NCBI GenBank assembly: GCA_045658305.1
Contig: JAZOUT010000112.1
Span: 1 to 58,244 of the forward strand
DNA: 58,244 nt
Direction: 5' to 3'
Source of the DNA: Aphodosoma sp045658305
Lineage (GTDB): Bacteria; Bacteroidota; Bacteroidia; Bacteroidales; Paludibacteraceae
Below are positions 1 to 7,837 of the stretch, one piece after another. A model generated the notes under the pieces. It made no database searches. It was not told where the DNA came from and saw only the letters and a program-made list of their open reading frames with translations. Position numbers and translations under genes: made by a program. Position 1 is the stretch's first letter. Each line of letters begins with the position of its first letter.

Positions 1-44
1 GACTGTTAATCAGAGGGTCCTTGGTTCAAGTCCAAGAGGGAGAG
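1..44 (+). tRNA. tRNA-Asn, 3' part only (cut by window edge)
   Basis: The first 44 bases are identical to bases 94-137 of the complete tRNA-Asn just downstream. They carry the 3' half of the anticodon arm with GTT in the loop, the T arm (CTTGG TTCAAGT CCAAG) and the 3' acceptor strand. The 5' half lies outside the window. With the next gene it forms a tandem pair of tRNA-Asn genes. Confidence 0.93.
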
Positions 45-63
45 CAATAGTTTAAAAGTACAT

Positions 64-137
64 TCTTCCTTAGCTCAGTCGGTTAGAGCATCTGACTGTT
101 AATCAGAGGGTCCTTGGTTCAAGTCCAAGAGGGAGAG
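64..137 (+). tRNA. tRNA-Asn (anticodon GTT)
   Basis: A complete cloverleaf can be folded. The acceptor stem is TCTTCCT with AGGGAGA (one T-G pair), the D arm is GCTC/GAGC, the anticodon stem is TCTGA/TCAGA around loop CTGTTAA with anticodon GTT at 98-100, and the T arm is CTTGG/CCAAG around TTCAAGT. The discriminator base is G. The CCA end is not encoded. Second member of a tandem tRNA-Asn pair. Confidence 0.97.
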
Positions 138-143
138 CGCAGT

Positions 144-180
144 AAAAGCCTGTAAGATTCAATCTCACAGGCTTTTCTGT
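144..180 (+). terminator. Rho-independent terminator after tRNA-Asn
   Basis: Perfect 10-bp stem AAAAGCCTGT/ACAGGCTTTT (144-153 with 167-176) with a 13-base loop and a short T-rich tail, placed 6 bases after the tRNA. Confidence 0.85.
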
Positions 181-212
181 TTTTAACACAAATCTAACTA
201 ATAACTTAAAAT

Positions 213-638
213 ATGGCAACAAAACAAGAACTTCTCGACAAACGCTATATGCGTATGGCTCGTATTTGGGCTGAAAATTCATACTGCAAACGCCGTCAAG
301 TAGGCGCACTTCTTGTTAAAAATCAAATGATTATATCCGATGGTTACAATGGCACCCCTTCTGGTTTCGAAAACAACTGCGAAGACGAGAACAACACCTC
401 TCTTCCATACGTGCTCCATGCCGAAGCTAATGCTATCACCAAAGTAGCCCGTTCTAACAATAGCAGTGCTGGTGCTACCCTCTATGTCACCGCATCTCCT
501 TGCATCGAATGTGCTAAACTAATCATCCAATCTGGCATAGTACGCGTAGTTTATGGCGAAGAATACCGCATCCGAGATGGCATCGAACTCCTCCAACGTG
601 CAGGCATCGAAATTGTATACGAACCAGCAGAAGAATAA
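213..638 (+). CDS. Deoxycytidylate (dCMP) deaminase family protein
   Basis: Zinc-dependent deaminase of 141 residues, expected to convert dCMP to dUMP in the cytoplasm for dTTP synthesis. The zinc and catalytic signature is visible: H69-A-E71 (LHAEANAI) and P-C97-I-E-C100 (SPCIECAKLI). Length is normal for the dCMP deaminase/ComEB family. The ATG is preceded by an A-rich stretch without a clear Shine-Dalgarno, as is usual in Bacteroidota. Next is the protease gene 54 bases downstream on the same strand. Related cytidine deaminases are the alternative, but the WAENSYCKR and GYNGTPSG stretches fit dCMP deaminase. Confidence 0.92.
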   Translation: MATKQELLDKRYMRMARIWAENSYCKRRQVGALLVKNQMIISDGYNGTPSGFENNCEDENNTSLPYVLHAEANAITKVARSNNSSAGATLYVTASPCIECAKLIIQSGIVRVVYGEEYRIRDGIELLQRAGIEIVYEPAEE

Positions 639-692
639 AAAAAAATCTTAATATCGTGTAGATTAACTAAAATATCTATTAGTAAAACAAAC

Positions 693-2318
693 ATGAAAAA
701 ATCCTTTCCTATAATAATAGCCATTGCTCTTGCTTTAGGATTAGTGCTTGGCTACTTACTTGCTGTACGCTCAACTCAAAATCTTTTGGGCGATATCAGC
801 AACAAACTACAAGGAACCAATACCTCATCACACAAAGTTACCGAACTACTAAACATTATTGATCGTGCATACGTCGATACTATCGATATTGCTCAAATCA
901 ATGAAGCTGTAATCATCACTGCCCTCAATCAGCTCGATCCTCACTCAAGTTACATTCCTAAAGAAGATCTCGAAGCAGCTAACGAACAACTCGAAGGCTC
1001 TTTCTCAGGCATTGGCGTGCAATTCAACATCCAAGAAGACACCATATATATAGTAGATGTAATCTCTGGCGGTCCATCTGAACGTGCAGGGCTGCTCCCT
1101 GGCGACCGCATCACAGAAGTAAACGACACCCTATTCATAGGCAAGGATGTCAACAACGAAAAAGTATTCAAAAAACTTCGTGGACCTAAAGGCTCTAATG
1201 TTCGTCTCGGCATTGTACGCCGTGGCACTCCCGAAACACTCTATTTCGACATCACCCGCGAAGACATTCCTGTTCATAGTGTCGATATTGCCTATATGAT
1301 CACACCTAACACAGGATTCATCTCAATAAATTCATTTGGTGCAAACACCTACTCAGAATTCCTCACCGGTCTCGCTAAACTCAAAGCTCAAGGCATGCAA
1401 AACCTCATTGTTGATCTCCGAGGCAATTCAGGAGGTTATCTCGATGCTGCAGTCAATATGATTAACGAATTCCTCAACCGTGGCGAACTCATCGTTTATA
1501 TTGAAGGTCGTACATATCCTCGCTACGATGTTAAAGCTACAGGCAATGGCTCTTTCAAAAACATACCACTCATCGTACTTATCGACGAATTTTCAGGCTC
1601 TGCCAGCGAAATCTTTGCGGGAGCTATGCAAGATAATGACCGTGGAACAATCATTGGTCGCCGCTCGTTCGGCAAAGGTCTCGTGCAACAACCTTTCAAC
1701 TTCAGCGATGGTAGTCAAGCTCGCCTCTCTATTGCCCGTTACTACACACCTTCGGGTCGTTGCATCCAAAAACCTTACACACGAGGCAAAGCAGAAGACT
1801 ACGAAACCGACATATGGAATCGCTACATTCATGGCGAATTCTTCAATGCTGACTCTATACACTTAGCTGATTCTATTGAATATCACACCAAAAATGGTCG
1901 CATTGTTTATGGCGGAGGTGGCATTATGCCTGACATCTTCGTGCCACGCGACACGTCCGACATATCTACCTATTTTACTAAATTAGTAAATAAAGCTCTC
2001 ATCTACAAATTTGCTCTTAAATACACCGAAGCTCATCGTACTGAACTCAAGCAATACACAGATTGGCAAACTCTCGACAAATATCTCTCTTCACTCAATC
2101 TTTTCGACCAACTCGTAACTTACGCTGAAAAAGAAAATATAACAGGTTCCGCCAACGATAAACAAACATCATACAAACTAATCAACGAACATATCAATTC
2201 TTACATCGTGCGCAACATTCTCGGCGATGAAGGCTTCTACCCACTAACCTATAGCACCGACGAAACCGTTGAAACCGCACTACAATCACTAAACTCTAAA
2301 CTCTCAACTCTCAACTAA
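693..2318 (+). CDS. C-terminal processing serine protease (S41, CtpA/Prc type)
   Basis: Periplasmic or membrane-anchored protease of 541 residues. The N-terminus (residues 6-24) is one hydrophobic segment. A PDZ domain lies around residues 100-185 (GSFSGIGVQF, GPSERAGLLPGD). The S41 peptidase domain follows, with Ser303 in SGSASEIFAG, Asp314 and Lys328 in SFGKGLVQ; the spacing of 11 and 14 residues matches the Ser-Asp-Lys set of the Prc/Tsp family as I know it. The last 11 or so residues (LNSKLSTLN) are encoded by 7-bp repeat DNA, so the original end may have been different. The stop is followed after one base by the next ATG, which suggests cotranscription with the exchanger gene. Confidence 0.93.
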   Translation: MKKSFPIIIAIALALGLVLGYLLAVRSTQNLLGDISNKLQGTNTSSHKVTELLNIIDRAYVDTIDIAQINEAVIITALNQLDPHSSYIPKEDLEAANEQLEGSFSGIGVQFNIQEDTIYIVDVISGGPSERAGLLPGDRITEVNDTLFIGKDVNNEKVFKKLRGPKGSNVRLGIVRRGTPETLYFDITREDIPVHSVDIAYMITPNTGFISINSFGANTYSEFLTGLAKLKAQGMQNLIVDLRGNSGGYLDAAVNMINEFLNRGELIVYIEGRTYPRYDVKATGNGSFKNIPLIVLIDEFSGSASEIFAGAMQDNDRGTIIGRRSFGKGLVQQPFNFSDGSQARLSIARYYTPSGRCIQKPYTRGKAEDYETDIWNRYIHGEFFNADSIHLADSIEYHTKNGRIVYGGGGIMPDIFVPRDTSDISTYFTKLVNKALIYKFALKYTEAHRTELKQYTDWQTLDKYLSSLNLFDQLVTYAEKENITGSANDKQTSYKLINEHINSYIVRNILGDEGFYPLTYSTDETVETALQSLNSKLSTLN

Positions 2319-2319
2319 A
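2292..2319 (+). repeat. 7-bp repeat array (AACTCTC type), 4 units, 3' end of S41 protease gene
   Basis: Units AACTCTA, AACTCTC, AACTCTC, AACTAAA in exact 7-base register. They encode the protease C-terminus and its stop codon. Confidence 0.75.
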
Positions 2320-3282
2320 ATGGAATATTTACTTTTAATCTTAGGTTTTACCCTACTTACATTCTCTGCCGATTGGCTCATAAACGGTGCATCTGGCTTA
2401 GCCAAACGACTCAATATCTCCGACTTAGTAATTGGTCTCACTATCGTAGCATTCGGCACATCAGCACCCGAACTTGTTGTAAATATTGTTGCTGCAGCCG
2501 AAGGCTCTTCCGATATTGCTCTCACCAATATTCTCGGCAGTAATATCATTAACACACTCATCATATTAGGAATTTCAGCAACAATATTCCCTGTAGCCTG
2601 CCAAAAATCAACTTTCCGCATCGAAATTCCTCTCAGTGCATTAGCTGGATTAGCAGCACTTTTACTCGGTACCAACTTTTTTGGATTGATGCACCTCGGA
2701 GAAAAACAAGTAGGCGTGTCACGTTTCGATGGCATAATTCTCATCATTTTTTTCATCTGCTTCTGCACATATACCATTGTTCAAGGCTTACGAAATCGAA
2801 CCAACTCAAATGACGAAACATACGTAGCAGCACCCATTTGGAAAGCTATATTATTAATAATTACTGGATTAACAGGACTTATTATCGGTGGAGAACTAAT
2901 TGTAAACAATGCAGTATCAATTGCAAAATCATGGGGCGTTCCTGAATCTGTCATTGGTGTAACTATCGTAGCCCTCGGTACATCTCTACCCGAACTCGCC
3001 ACTTCTGCCATGGCTGCCTATAAAAAGAATACCGACCTCGCTATTGGCAACGTAATTGGATCTAACATCTTCAACGTATTCTTTGTGCTCGGCATCAGTT
3101 CTATTATCCGTCCTCTATCAGGTTACGAAAATCTACAAGTTGATGCCGCAATGGCAGCAGGCAGTAGCCTCTTACTCCTTTTCTTCATCATTATAAGCAA
3201 AAAACGCAACATCAATCGCATCGAAAGCATCTCTATGCTTGTTATATATGGCATATATCTTGCATGGCTTTTAATGAATTAA
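2320..3282 (+). CDS. Calcium/sodium antiporter family membrane protein (CaCA, YrbG-like)
   Basis: Inner-membrane protein of 320 residues with about ten hydrophobic segments and the two inverted alpha repeats of the Ca2+/cation antiporter superfamily. These are GTSAPELVVN plus GSNIINTLIILG in the first half and GTSLPELATS plus GSNIFNVFFVLG in the second. The acidic residues in the two G-T-S-x-P-E-L motifs are the ion-binding carboxylates of the family. It probably exchanges Na+ for Ca2+, although ion specificity cannot be read from sequence. The start is fixed by its position one base after the upstream stop. Confidence 0.92.
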   Translation: MEYLLLILGFTLLTFSADWLINGASGLAKRLNISDLVIGLTIVAFGTSAPELVVNIVAAAEGSSDIALTNILGSNIINTLIILGISATIFPVACQKSTFRIEIPLSALAGLAALLLGTNFFGLMHLGEKQVGVSRFDGIILIIFFICFCTYTIVQGLRNRTNSNDETYVAAPIWKAILLIITGLTGLIIGGELIVNNAVSIAKSWGVPESVIGVTIVALGTSLPELATSAMAAYKKNTDLAIGNVIGSNIFNVFFVLGISSIIRPLSGYENLQVDAAMAAGSSLLLLFFIIISKKRNINRIESISMLVIYGIYLAWLLMN

Positions 3283-3324
3283 TAGTGAGTATTACTTTGT
3301 AATCTTTCAACTCTAAACATTCAA

Positions 3325-4089
3325 ATGTATCGTATCGGTCTAACATTAAGCGGTGGTGGAGCTAAAGGGCTTGCTCATGCAGGTGTTCTCAAAGCTCTTG
3401 AAGAATATGGCTTACGCCCACAAATCATGTCGGGTGTTAGCGCTGGAGCTATTGTCGCAGCACTCTATGCCGACGGCAAAACGCCCGACGACATCTGCTA
3501 CTTCTTCAAGCAAACCAAATTCATGGACTATGTTGGATTCATACGACCTAAGAAAGGCTTACTAAGCACCAAGAAATTCGAAAAAATGCTCTCTGAAGCC
3601 ATCTCTGCCAAAACATTCGAGGAACTATCAATGCCACTATACATCAATGCCACCGAACTTACCGCTGGCGAAAATGCAGTATTCTCATCTGGTCCACTAA
3701 TCGAAAAAATTGTCGCTTCTGCATCTGTACCAATATTTCTTACTCCAAAAGAAATCGGAAACAAAATTTATGTTGATGGTGGTATTTTCAACAACATGCC
3801 CGCATCTCTCATTCGATCGCAATGCAAATTTCTTATCGGATGCCATGTAAACCCTATTCGTTACGATAACACAGTACACACAACAAAACAAATACTTGAA
3901 CGAATATACAACCTTTCAATACAATCAAGCACAGTCCCCGAAAAGAAAATCTGCAATCTCATACTCGAACCCGATCAAGCCAAACAATATGGCATGTTCG
4001 ACACCGATCATTTCGAAGACATATTCAACATCGGCTACGAATACACAAAACAAACCCTCCTAAACACAAAAATAGAATTACCCCTCTAA
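3325..4089 (+). CDS. Patatin-like phospholipase family protein (RssA/YlbK-like)
   Basis: Predicted cytoplasmic serine acyl hydrolase of 254 residues with the complete patatin signature. The oxyanion loop is GGGAKG (residues 10-15), the nucleophile elbow is GVSAG with Ser39, and the catalytic Asp151 lies in DGG. No signal peptide is seen, so it belongs to the short RssA-type group rather than the PlpD type secreted through its own barrel. Substrate unknown. It ends inside a hairpin that also terminates the convergent tatC operon. Confidence 0.9.
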   Translation: MYRIGLTLSGGGAKGLAHAGVLKALEEYGLRPQIMSGVSAGAIVAALYADGKTPDDICYFFKQTKFMDYVGFIRPKKGLLSTKKFEKMLSEAISAKTFEELSMPLYINATELTAGENAVFSSGPLIEKIVASASVPIFLTPKEIGNKIYVDGGIFNNMPASLIRSQCKFLIGCHVNPIRYDNTVHTTKQILERIYNLSIQSSTVPEKKICNLILEPDQAKQYGMFDTDHFEDIFNIGYEYTKQTLLNTKIELPL

Positions 4090-4112
4090 TCCCGAGCAAT
4101 TCTATTTTTTTA
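4068..4112. terminator. Bidirectional terminator between the lipase gene and tatC
   Basis: 12-bp stem AAAAATAGAATT/AATTCTATTTTT (4068-4079 with 4098-4109), with a T tract on the plus strand and an A tract on the other side. It overlaps the last codons of the lipase gene and serves convergent transcription units. Confidence 0.75.
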
Positions 4113-4134
4113 TACTTTTCAACACTTCTAACAA

Positions 4135-4932
4135 TCAACGAACCACCGTACGCCCCACTATATAGACACTCACTTCATAAAGAAAATATAGTGGCACCGT
4201 AACAAGCATCAGCGTAAATATATCTGCCGTAGGCGTAATGATTGCAGCCAAAATACATAAAACAATAAAAGCATGCTTACGATATTGTATTAGCATCGAC
4301 TTATCAATCACACCCAATTTTGCAAGAAAATAAGCCACAATAGGTATCTCAAACAATATACCCATCATCAACGAGAGCATCAGCAAAGTAGAAATATACG
4401 ACTTCAGGGCAATCTGATTCACCACCAACTCTTGCACCTGATATGTACTCAAGAATCTAAACGCGAGCGGAAATATCAAACTATAATTCAACAACACCCC
4501 TATAGCAAACAGCGCAACTCCGCAAAATATCAACATTACCGAGTATCTCTTCTCTTGTTCATATAACGCAGGTGCAATAAACCCATACAGCTGAATTATC
4601 AGATAAGGAAAAGCCACAATAACCCCTACAACCAAAGCCACTTTGATATGCACCATAAATTGCGAAGCCAACTCCGTATTTATAAAAAGCACTTCAAAAT
4701 CGGCAGGGCACAACGACGCAATCCCCAATCTATCCGCCAACCAACACAATCCACGATACAAGGCAAAATCAGACTTCGACGGAGCAAACATCACATCAAA
4801 CAACACATCCTTAAAACAAAATCCCGCTACCGCACAAACTACCCACACCGCCAAGCAACGCAAAACAACCTTTCGAAGCACTTCCACATGCTCCCAAAAG
4901 GTCATCTGTACTTCGTTATTCTCCTCTTTCAT
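4135..4932 (-). CDS. tatC: Sec-independent (Tat) translocase subunit TatC
   Basis: Polytopic inner-membrane protein of 265 residues, the receptor for twin-arginine signal peptides in the Tat pathway. It begins MKEENNEVQMTFWEHVEVLR, matching the TatC N-terminal FxxHLxELR-type motif, and shows about six hydrophobic segments with the typical central stretch FPYLIIQLYGFIAPALYEQE (residues about 110-130) and a late ITPTADIFT motif. It overlaps tatA by 17 bases and is the last gene of the cysteine-repeat peptide operon. I infer that it exports that operon's precursor, which carries a twin-arginine signal. Confidence 0.95.
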   Translation of the reverse strand: MKEENNEVQMTFWEHVEVLRKVVLRCLAVWVVCAVAGFCFKDVLFDVMFAPSKSDFALYRGLCWLADRLGIASLCPADFEVLFINTELASQFMVHIKVALVVGVIVAFPYLIIQLYGFIAPALYEQEKRYSVMLIFCGVALFAIGVLLNYSLIFPLAFRFLSTYQVQELVVNQIALKSYISTLLMLSLMMGILFEIPIVAYFLAKLGVIDKSMLIQYRKHAFIVLCILAAIITPTADIFTLMLVTVPLYFLYEVSVYIVGRTVVR

Positions 4933-5113
4933 TGTCTTGCTTTTCGTTTTTTATCTCATCTTCCATTTCGTTCATACCTTGTTTGAACGACTTCACACCC
5001 TTACCCAAACCACGCATCAATTCAGGAATTTTCTTACCTCCAAAAAGCAATAAAACTATGAGCACAATAAATATAATTTCCGGTGCTCCAATCATTAATA
5101 GTATCATAATCAT
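4916..5113 (-). CDS. tatA: Sec-independent (Tat) translocase subunit TatA
   Basis: 65 residues: one N-terminal membrane helix (residues about 8-24), then FGGKKIPELMRGLGKGVKSF, the hallmark hinge and amphipathic helix of TatA/TatB/E proteins, then a charged tail. It assembles the Tat pore together with TatC. The ATG overlaps the stop of the upstream small gene (ATGA) and its own end overlaps tatC by 17 bases, so expression with the peptide-modification genes is probably coupled. No separate tatB is seen, which is usual for TatA/TatC two-component systems. Confidence 0.94.
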   Translation of the reverse strand: MIMILLMIGAPEIIFIVLIVLLLFGGKKIPELMRGLGKGVKSFKQGMNEMEDEIKNEKQDNERGE

Positions 5114-5397
5114 TTACAATCACAAGTTCCACAAACTAAGAAAATCTCGCACGACTCGAAATTGATTTCCCAATTTCCACCTTCGCACGACTCCCAATTA
5201 TACTTCTGAGCCATACGATCCCACCAACCTTGAAATTTAGTACCAGTCTCGCCCATATCACGAACGAGTTTTTCATACAACTCAACATTATCTGCCGACA
5301 AAATTTTAGCCAATTCAGTCAAACCATTACGGCGTTCGAACAACGATTGAATTTCATTTTTTTCTTCTACAGTTACTTTTCCTACCAATTTTTTCAT
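5110..5397 (-). CDS. Small CXXX-repeat peptide modification system protein (putative)
   Basis: 95 residues, mostly charged and helical in the first half, ending in a cysteine cluster (Cys71, Cys83, Cys89, Cys92, Cys94; tail LVCGTCDCK). I recognise no enzyme motif. Position (one base after the partner maturase, 4-base overlap with tatA) and size fit what NCBI calls the CXXX repeat peptide modification system protein; that name is from memory and not from a search. The N-terminal VTVEEKNEIQSLFERRNGLTE region could bind peptide or partner and the C-terminal cysteines could hold metal. Function unknown. Confidence 0.7.
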   Translation of the reverse strand: MKKLVGKVTVEEKNEIQSLFERRNGLTELAKILSADNVELYEKLVRDMGETGTKFQGWWDRMAQKYNWESCEGGNWEINFESCEIFLVCGTCDCK

Positions 5398-5398
5398 A

Positions 5399-6352
5399 TT
5401 ACCATTCCTCCTTTACATCAAATGGATCTAAATAATTTATCTCTTTTATTTCATTCTCAAATCTATAACCTACCTCTTGCATTTTCATTTGCAAATCGCG
5501 CGATGCATTACGCTCGAGGTGCGAAATCACACACTGCTGATGCGATGGCGTATTGTTGTCCCATGTCAATTTTTGATTCAACCAAATACAACGATTACAA
5601 TGATATGCATCACAAATACGACACAATGGTGCATGGTCGAGTTGCAACAATTGCTTATTAGGTATATCAATTCCCTGCTCCAAATCACCAACACTACGCG
5701 ATGCATCTTTGGTCTTATGATTCATGCGATTACTTATGCCCATCTGCTCATCGTAGTAGAACGCAGGGCAAAGATAAAACTTACCATTCGGAGCAACTGT
5801 AATATTACCCACGCCAGCCTCGCAGTTGTGCATTTCGGTCAATTGCAAGCGGTCTGTAATCAAATTGAATTGTGGTTGTTTCACTGATTTATAAAGATTA
5901 AGCAACACAGCATTCAACGTAGCCAATGCTCGTTTATAATCCTCTATTTGCTCATCTTTAAAGTTTTCTATATCAGTCAAACAGATGTTCAAACGCTTTG
6001 CTTGTGGCAACAGAGTAACAATATCATACTGATGTTCAACGAATTCCGCCACACTCAAACGCAACACAACATTATCTCCCTCTATGCATTGAGGCACGCT
6101 ATTAAAGATTTTCACTTCACGACCGATTTTCACATGATCGATTGTCTCAATCAATTCGTCATACTCCGTAGGCAATTCATAGTCGGGATAAACAAACTGA
6201 ATCATAAGATTCTGTTTCATACCAAACACAATCGCTTTACGCAATGTGTCAAGAGGCATCAATCGACGCTCAGTCAACGGATTTTCGGCATGACAATAAG
6301 CCATGCTTGTATCGTCTAACAAGACAACAAGATATTGTAAATATGGTTTCAT
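5399..6352 (-). CDS. CXXX-repeat peptide maturase partner: SPASM-like protein lacking the radical SAM CxxxCxxC motif
   Basis: 317 residues. The first half looks like a degenerate TIM-barrel-like region with no CxxxCxxC cluster. The second half has a SPASM-like cysteine set: Cys177 (NCEAGVGNITV), Cys195 (GKFYLCPAFYYDE), Cys244, Cys247, Cys252, Cys255 (CRICDAYHCNRC) and Cys274. It lies 3 bases after the radical SAM gene and 1 base before the next gene. It fits the family I remember as CXXX repeat peptide maturase. It may bind the cysteine-rich precursor or an auxiliary Fe-S cluster beside the true radical SAM enzyme (inference). Confidence 0.78.
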   Translation of the reverse strand: MKPYLQYLVVLLDDTSMAYCHAENPLTERRLMPLDTLRKAIVFGMKQNLMIQFVYPDYELPTEYDELIETIDHVKIGREVKIFNSVPQCIEGDNVVLRLSVAEFVEHQYDIVTLLPQAKRLNICLTDIENFKDEQIEDYKRALATLNAVLLNLYKSVKQPQFNLITDRLQLTEMHNCEAGVGNITVAPNGKFYLCPAFYYDEQMGISNRMNHKTKDASRSVGDLEQGIDIPNKQLLQLDHAPLCRICDAYHCNRCIWLNQKLTWDNNTPSHQQCVISHLERNASRDLQMKMQEVGYRFENEIKEINYLDPFDVKEEW

Positions 6353-6355
6353 GGC

Positions 6356-7576
6356 TTAACAGATTATATCGTTCGACTTCTTTTTCAACTCATCAAACTC
6401 CTCTTGTTTTCCTTCCAATTCGAGTTTGCGATAGAGTTTATTCCAATAATAGTTGTTGGCACGCACACGAGCCTTGTGCATCAAGCAGATAGCTGTAGCA
6501 CGTTCATACACAGTATGAGTTTTTGCGGCATCATAATTCTCTCCTTGGCACCAAGCGCAACCCTCTGCCACTTCACAATCCACGCATTCTGGTGTTGATT
6601 GCGTGCAACGGTCGAGCGTCAAGAATGGACGCAATCTATTGTTGTCAATGCCATCATGAATGTTGCCAATAATCCACGCCTCTTTGTCGCGCAACGAATA
6701 TTGAGCAAAACGAGTGCAAGGATAGAAATTACCAGCGGCATCTACTGCCAACATTTTACCTGCGCCACACCAGTTCTGATTTTGATACTTACAATCCATA
6801 GGCTTACCCATGTGTTCTGTAAAGAACGAACAAGCATAATCCTTATAAAAACCACCATCTATTATAGCATCAGCCAACTGCATCAACTGCTCTTCAAATA
6901 GTTTATCATCCCCCTCTGCCCACACATCCTCAAACACGCAGTTGATATTCACTTGATGTATACCCAAGTCATACAAATGCAATACAGACTCACAAATATA
7001 AGGTATATCCGCCGACGAAATTGTTACTTTTGTTCCATCTCCAGGAAATTGACTTTGCCACAACGCAATATTTCGCACTACATCGTCATACGAACCCCTT
7101 TCTGGACCATCGCCTTTCCAAATACGGTTCAAGTCATGCTTCTTTCGTGTACCATCAATCGTAATACCAATACTCAAATGTTCCCGATTTTTCGCTATAA
7201 ATCGTTGTACCTTTTCGCTATCGTAATTTATACCATTAGTCGAAAAATTAAACCTATAAGAGTTAAACCAATGATGATTTCTACGATACAAATCCGTCTT
7301 TATATAATCACAAATTTTGTCAATAAGGTCAATCTCCAAAAACGGCTCACCTCCAATAAAATCCCAAATCACCGATTCGTATGCAAAATTCGGGTCATAT
7401 TCTCTATCCAACACATAGTCAATCGCAGCCTTTGCCACTTCCCACGTCATTCTCTCTTTCTCATTCTTCCCCACCAAATAGCAATACTTACATGCCAATT
7501 GGCAATCTTTTGTAACAATGAAAGTTATGTTCTTGGCAGTACTAGACTGCCAAGAACGCTCTGATTTTTTTAACAT
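6356..7576 (-). CDS. Radical SAM/SPASM peptide maturase, CXXX-repeat target type
   Basis: 406-residue cytoplasmic enzyme expected to modify the cysteine-repeat precursor using S-adenosylmethionine. The 4Fe-4S motif is Cys25-x3-Cys29-x2-Cys32 (KDCQLACKYCYLVG) and the SAM-binding GGEP lies at 75-78. A SPASM-type C-terminal domain carries Cys262, Cys270, Cys287 (CGAGKMLAVD, FYPCTRF), Cys324, Cys331, Cys334, Cys340, Cys343 and Cys364, enough for two auxiliary clusters. By analogy with SPASM enzymes acting on Cys-rich peptides, a thioether or other C-S or C-C crosslink is plausible, but the chemistry is not visible in the sequence. It starts 7 bases after the 77-residue gene. Confidence 0.9.
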   Translation of the reverse strand: MLKKSERSWQSSTAKNITFIVTKDCQLACKYCYLVGKNEKERMTWEVAKAAIDYVLDREYDPNFAYESVIWDFIGGEPFLEIDLIDKICDYIKTDLYRRNHHWFNSYRFNFSTNGINYDSEKVQRFIAKNREHLSIGITIDGTRKKHDLNRIWKGDGPERGSYDDVVRNIALWQSQFPGDGTKVTISSADIPYICESVLHLYDLGIHQVNINCVFEDVWAEGDDKLFEEQLMQLADAIIDGGFYKDYACSFFTEHMGKPMDCKYQNQNWCGAGKMLAVDAAGNFYPCTRFAQYSLRDKEAWIIGNIHDGIDNNRLRPFLTLDRCTQSTPECVDCEVAEGCAWCQGENYDAAKTHTVYERATAICLMHKARVRANNYYWNKLYRKLELEGKQEEFDELKKKSNDIIC

Positions 7577-7583
7577 AAAATAT

Positions 7584-7817
7584 TTACAATTTTTCTAATT
7601 CTGCTTTTATTTCAATAGCTATTTGATTTACATTAGAATCTGGTAACAAATAAACAATTACATGTTTCTTACAGTTATCAGACCCTATATTAACTTTTTT
7701 TACCCCACCAATAGTATTTAAATGAGTTTGAACAACCAATTCATCTTCTTGAGCAGAAAAAGTAACTTTAATATATGGCGGTTGATGTATATCCGAAACT
7801 TCTAAATAATACTCCAT
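7584..7817 (-). CDS. Small protein with HMA-like (ferredoxin-fold) pattern, unknown function
   Basis: 77 residues with no cysteine pair and no signal peptide. The pattern of strand (YIKVTFSAQ), helix (ELVVQTHLNTIGGV), strand (KKVNIG), strand (KKHVIVYLLP), helix (NQIAIEIKAELEKL) resembles the beta-alpha-beta-beta-alpha fold of heavy-metal-associated domains, including the typical L-x-x-I-x-G-V-x-x-V turn, but the metal-binding CxxC is missing. It sits between the precursor and the radical SAM gene, so it may chaperone or present the precursor (inference). Only one cysteine, Cys49, is present. Confidence 0.7.
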   Translation of the reverse strand: MEYYLEVSDIHQPPYIKVTFSAQEDELVVQTHLNTIGGVKKVNIGSDNCKKHVIVYLLPDSNVNQIAIEIKAELEKL

Positions 7818-7837
7818 ATCTTAACATACAATAAAGA

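Noticed and set aside
103..309. 68-residue ORF on the minus strand across tRNA-Asn and the deaminase start
   Set aside because: It overlaps a clear tRNA, its terminator and the start of a conserved gene; no protein features.
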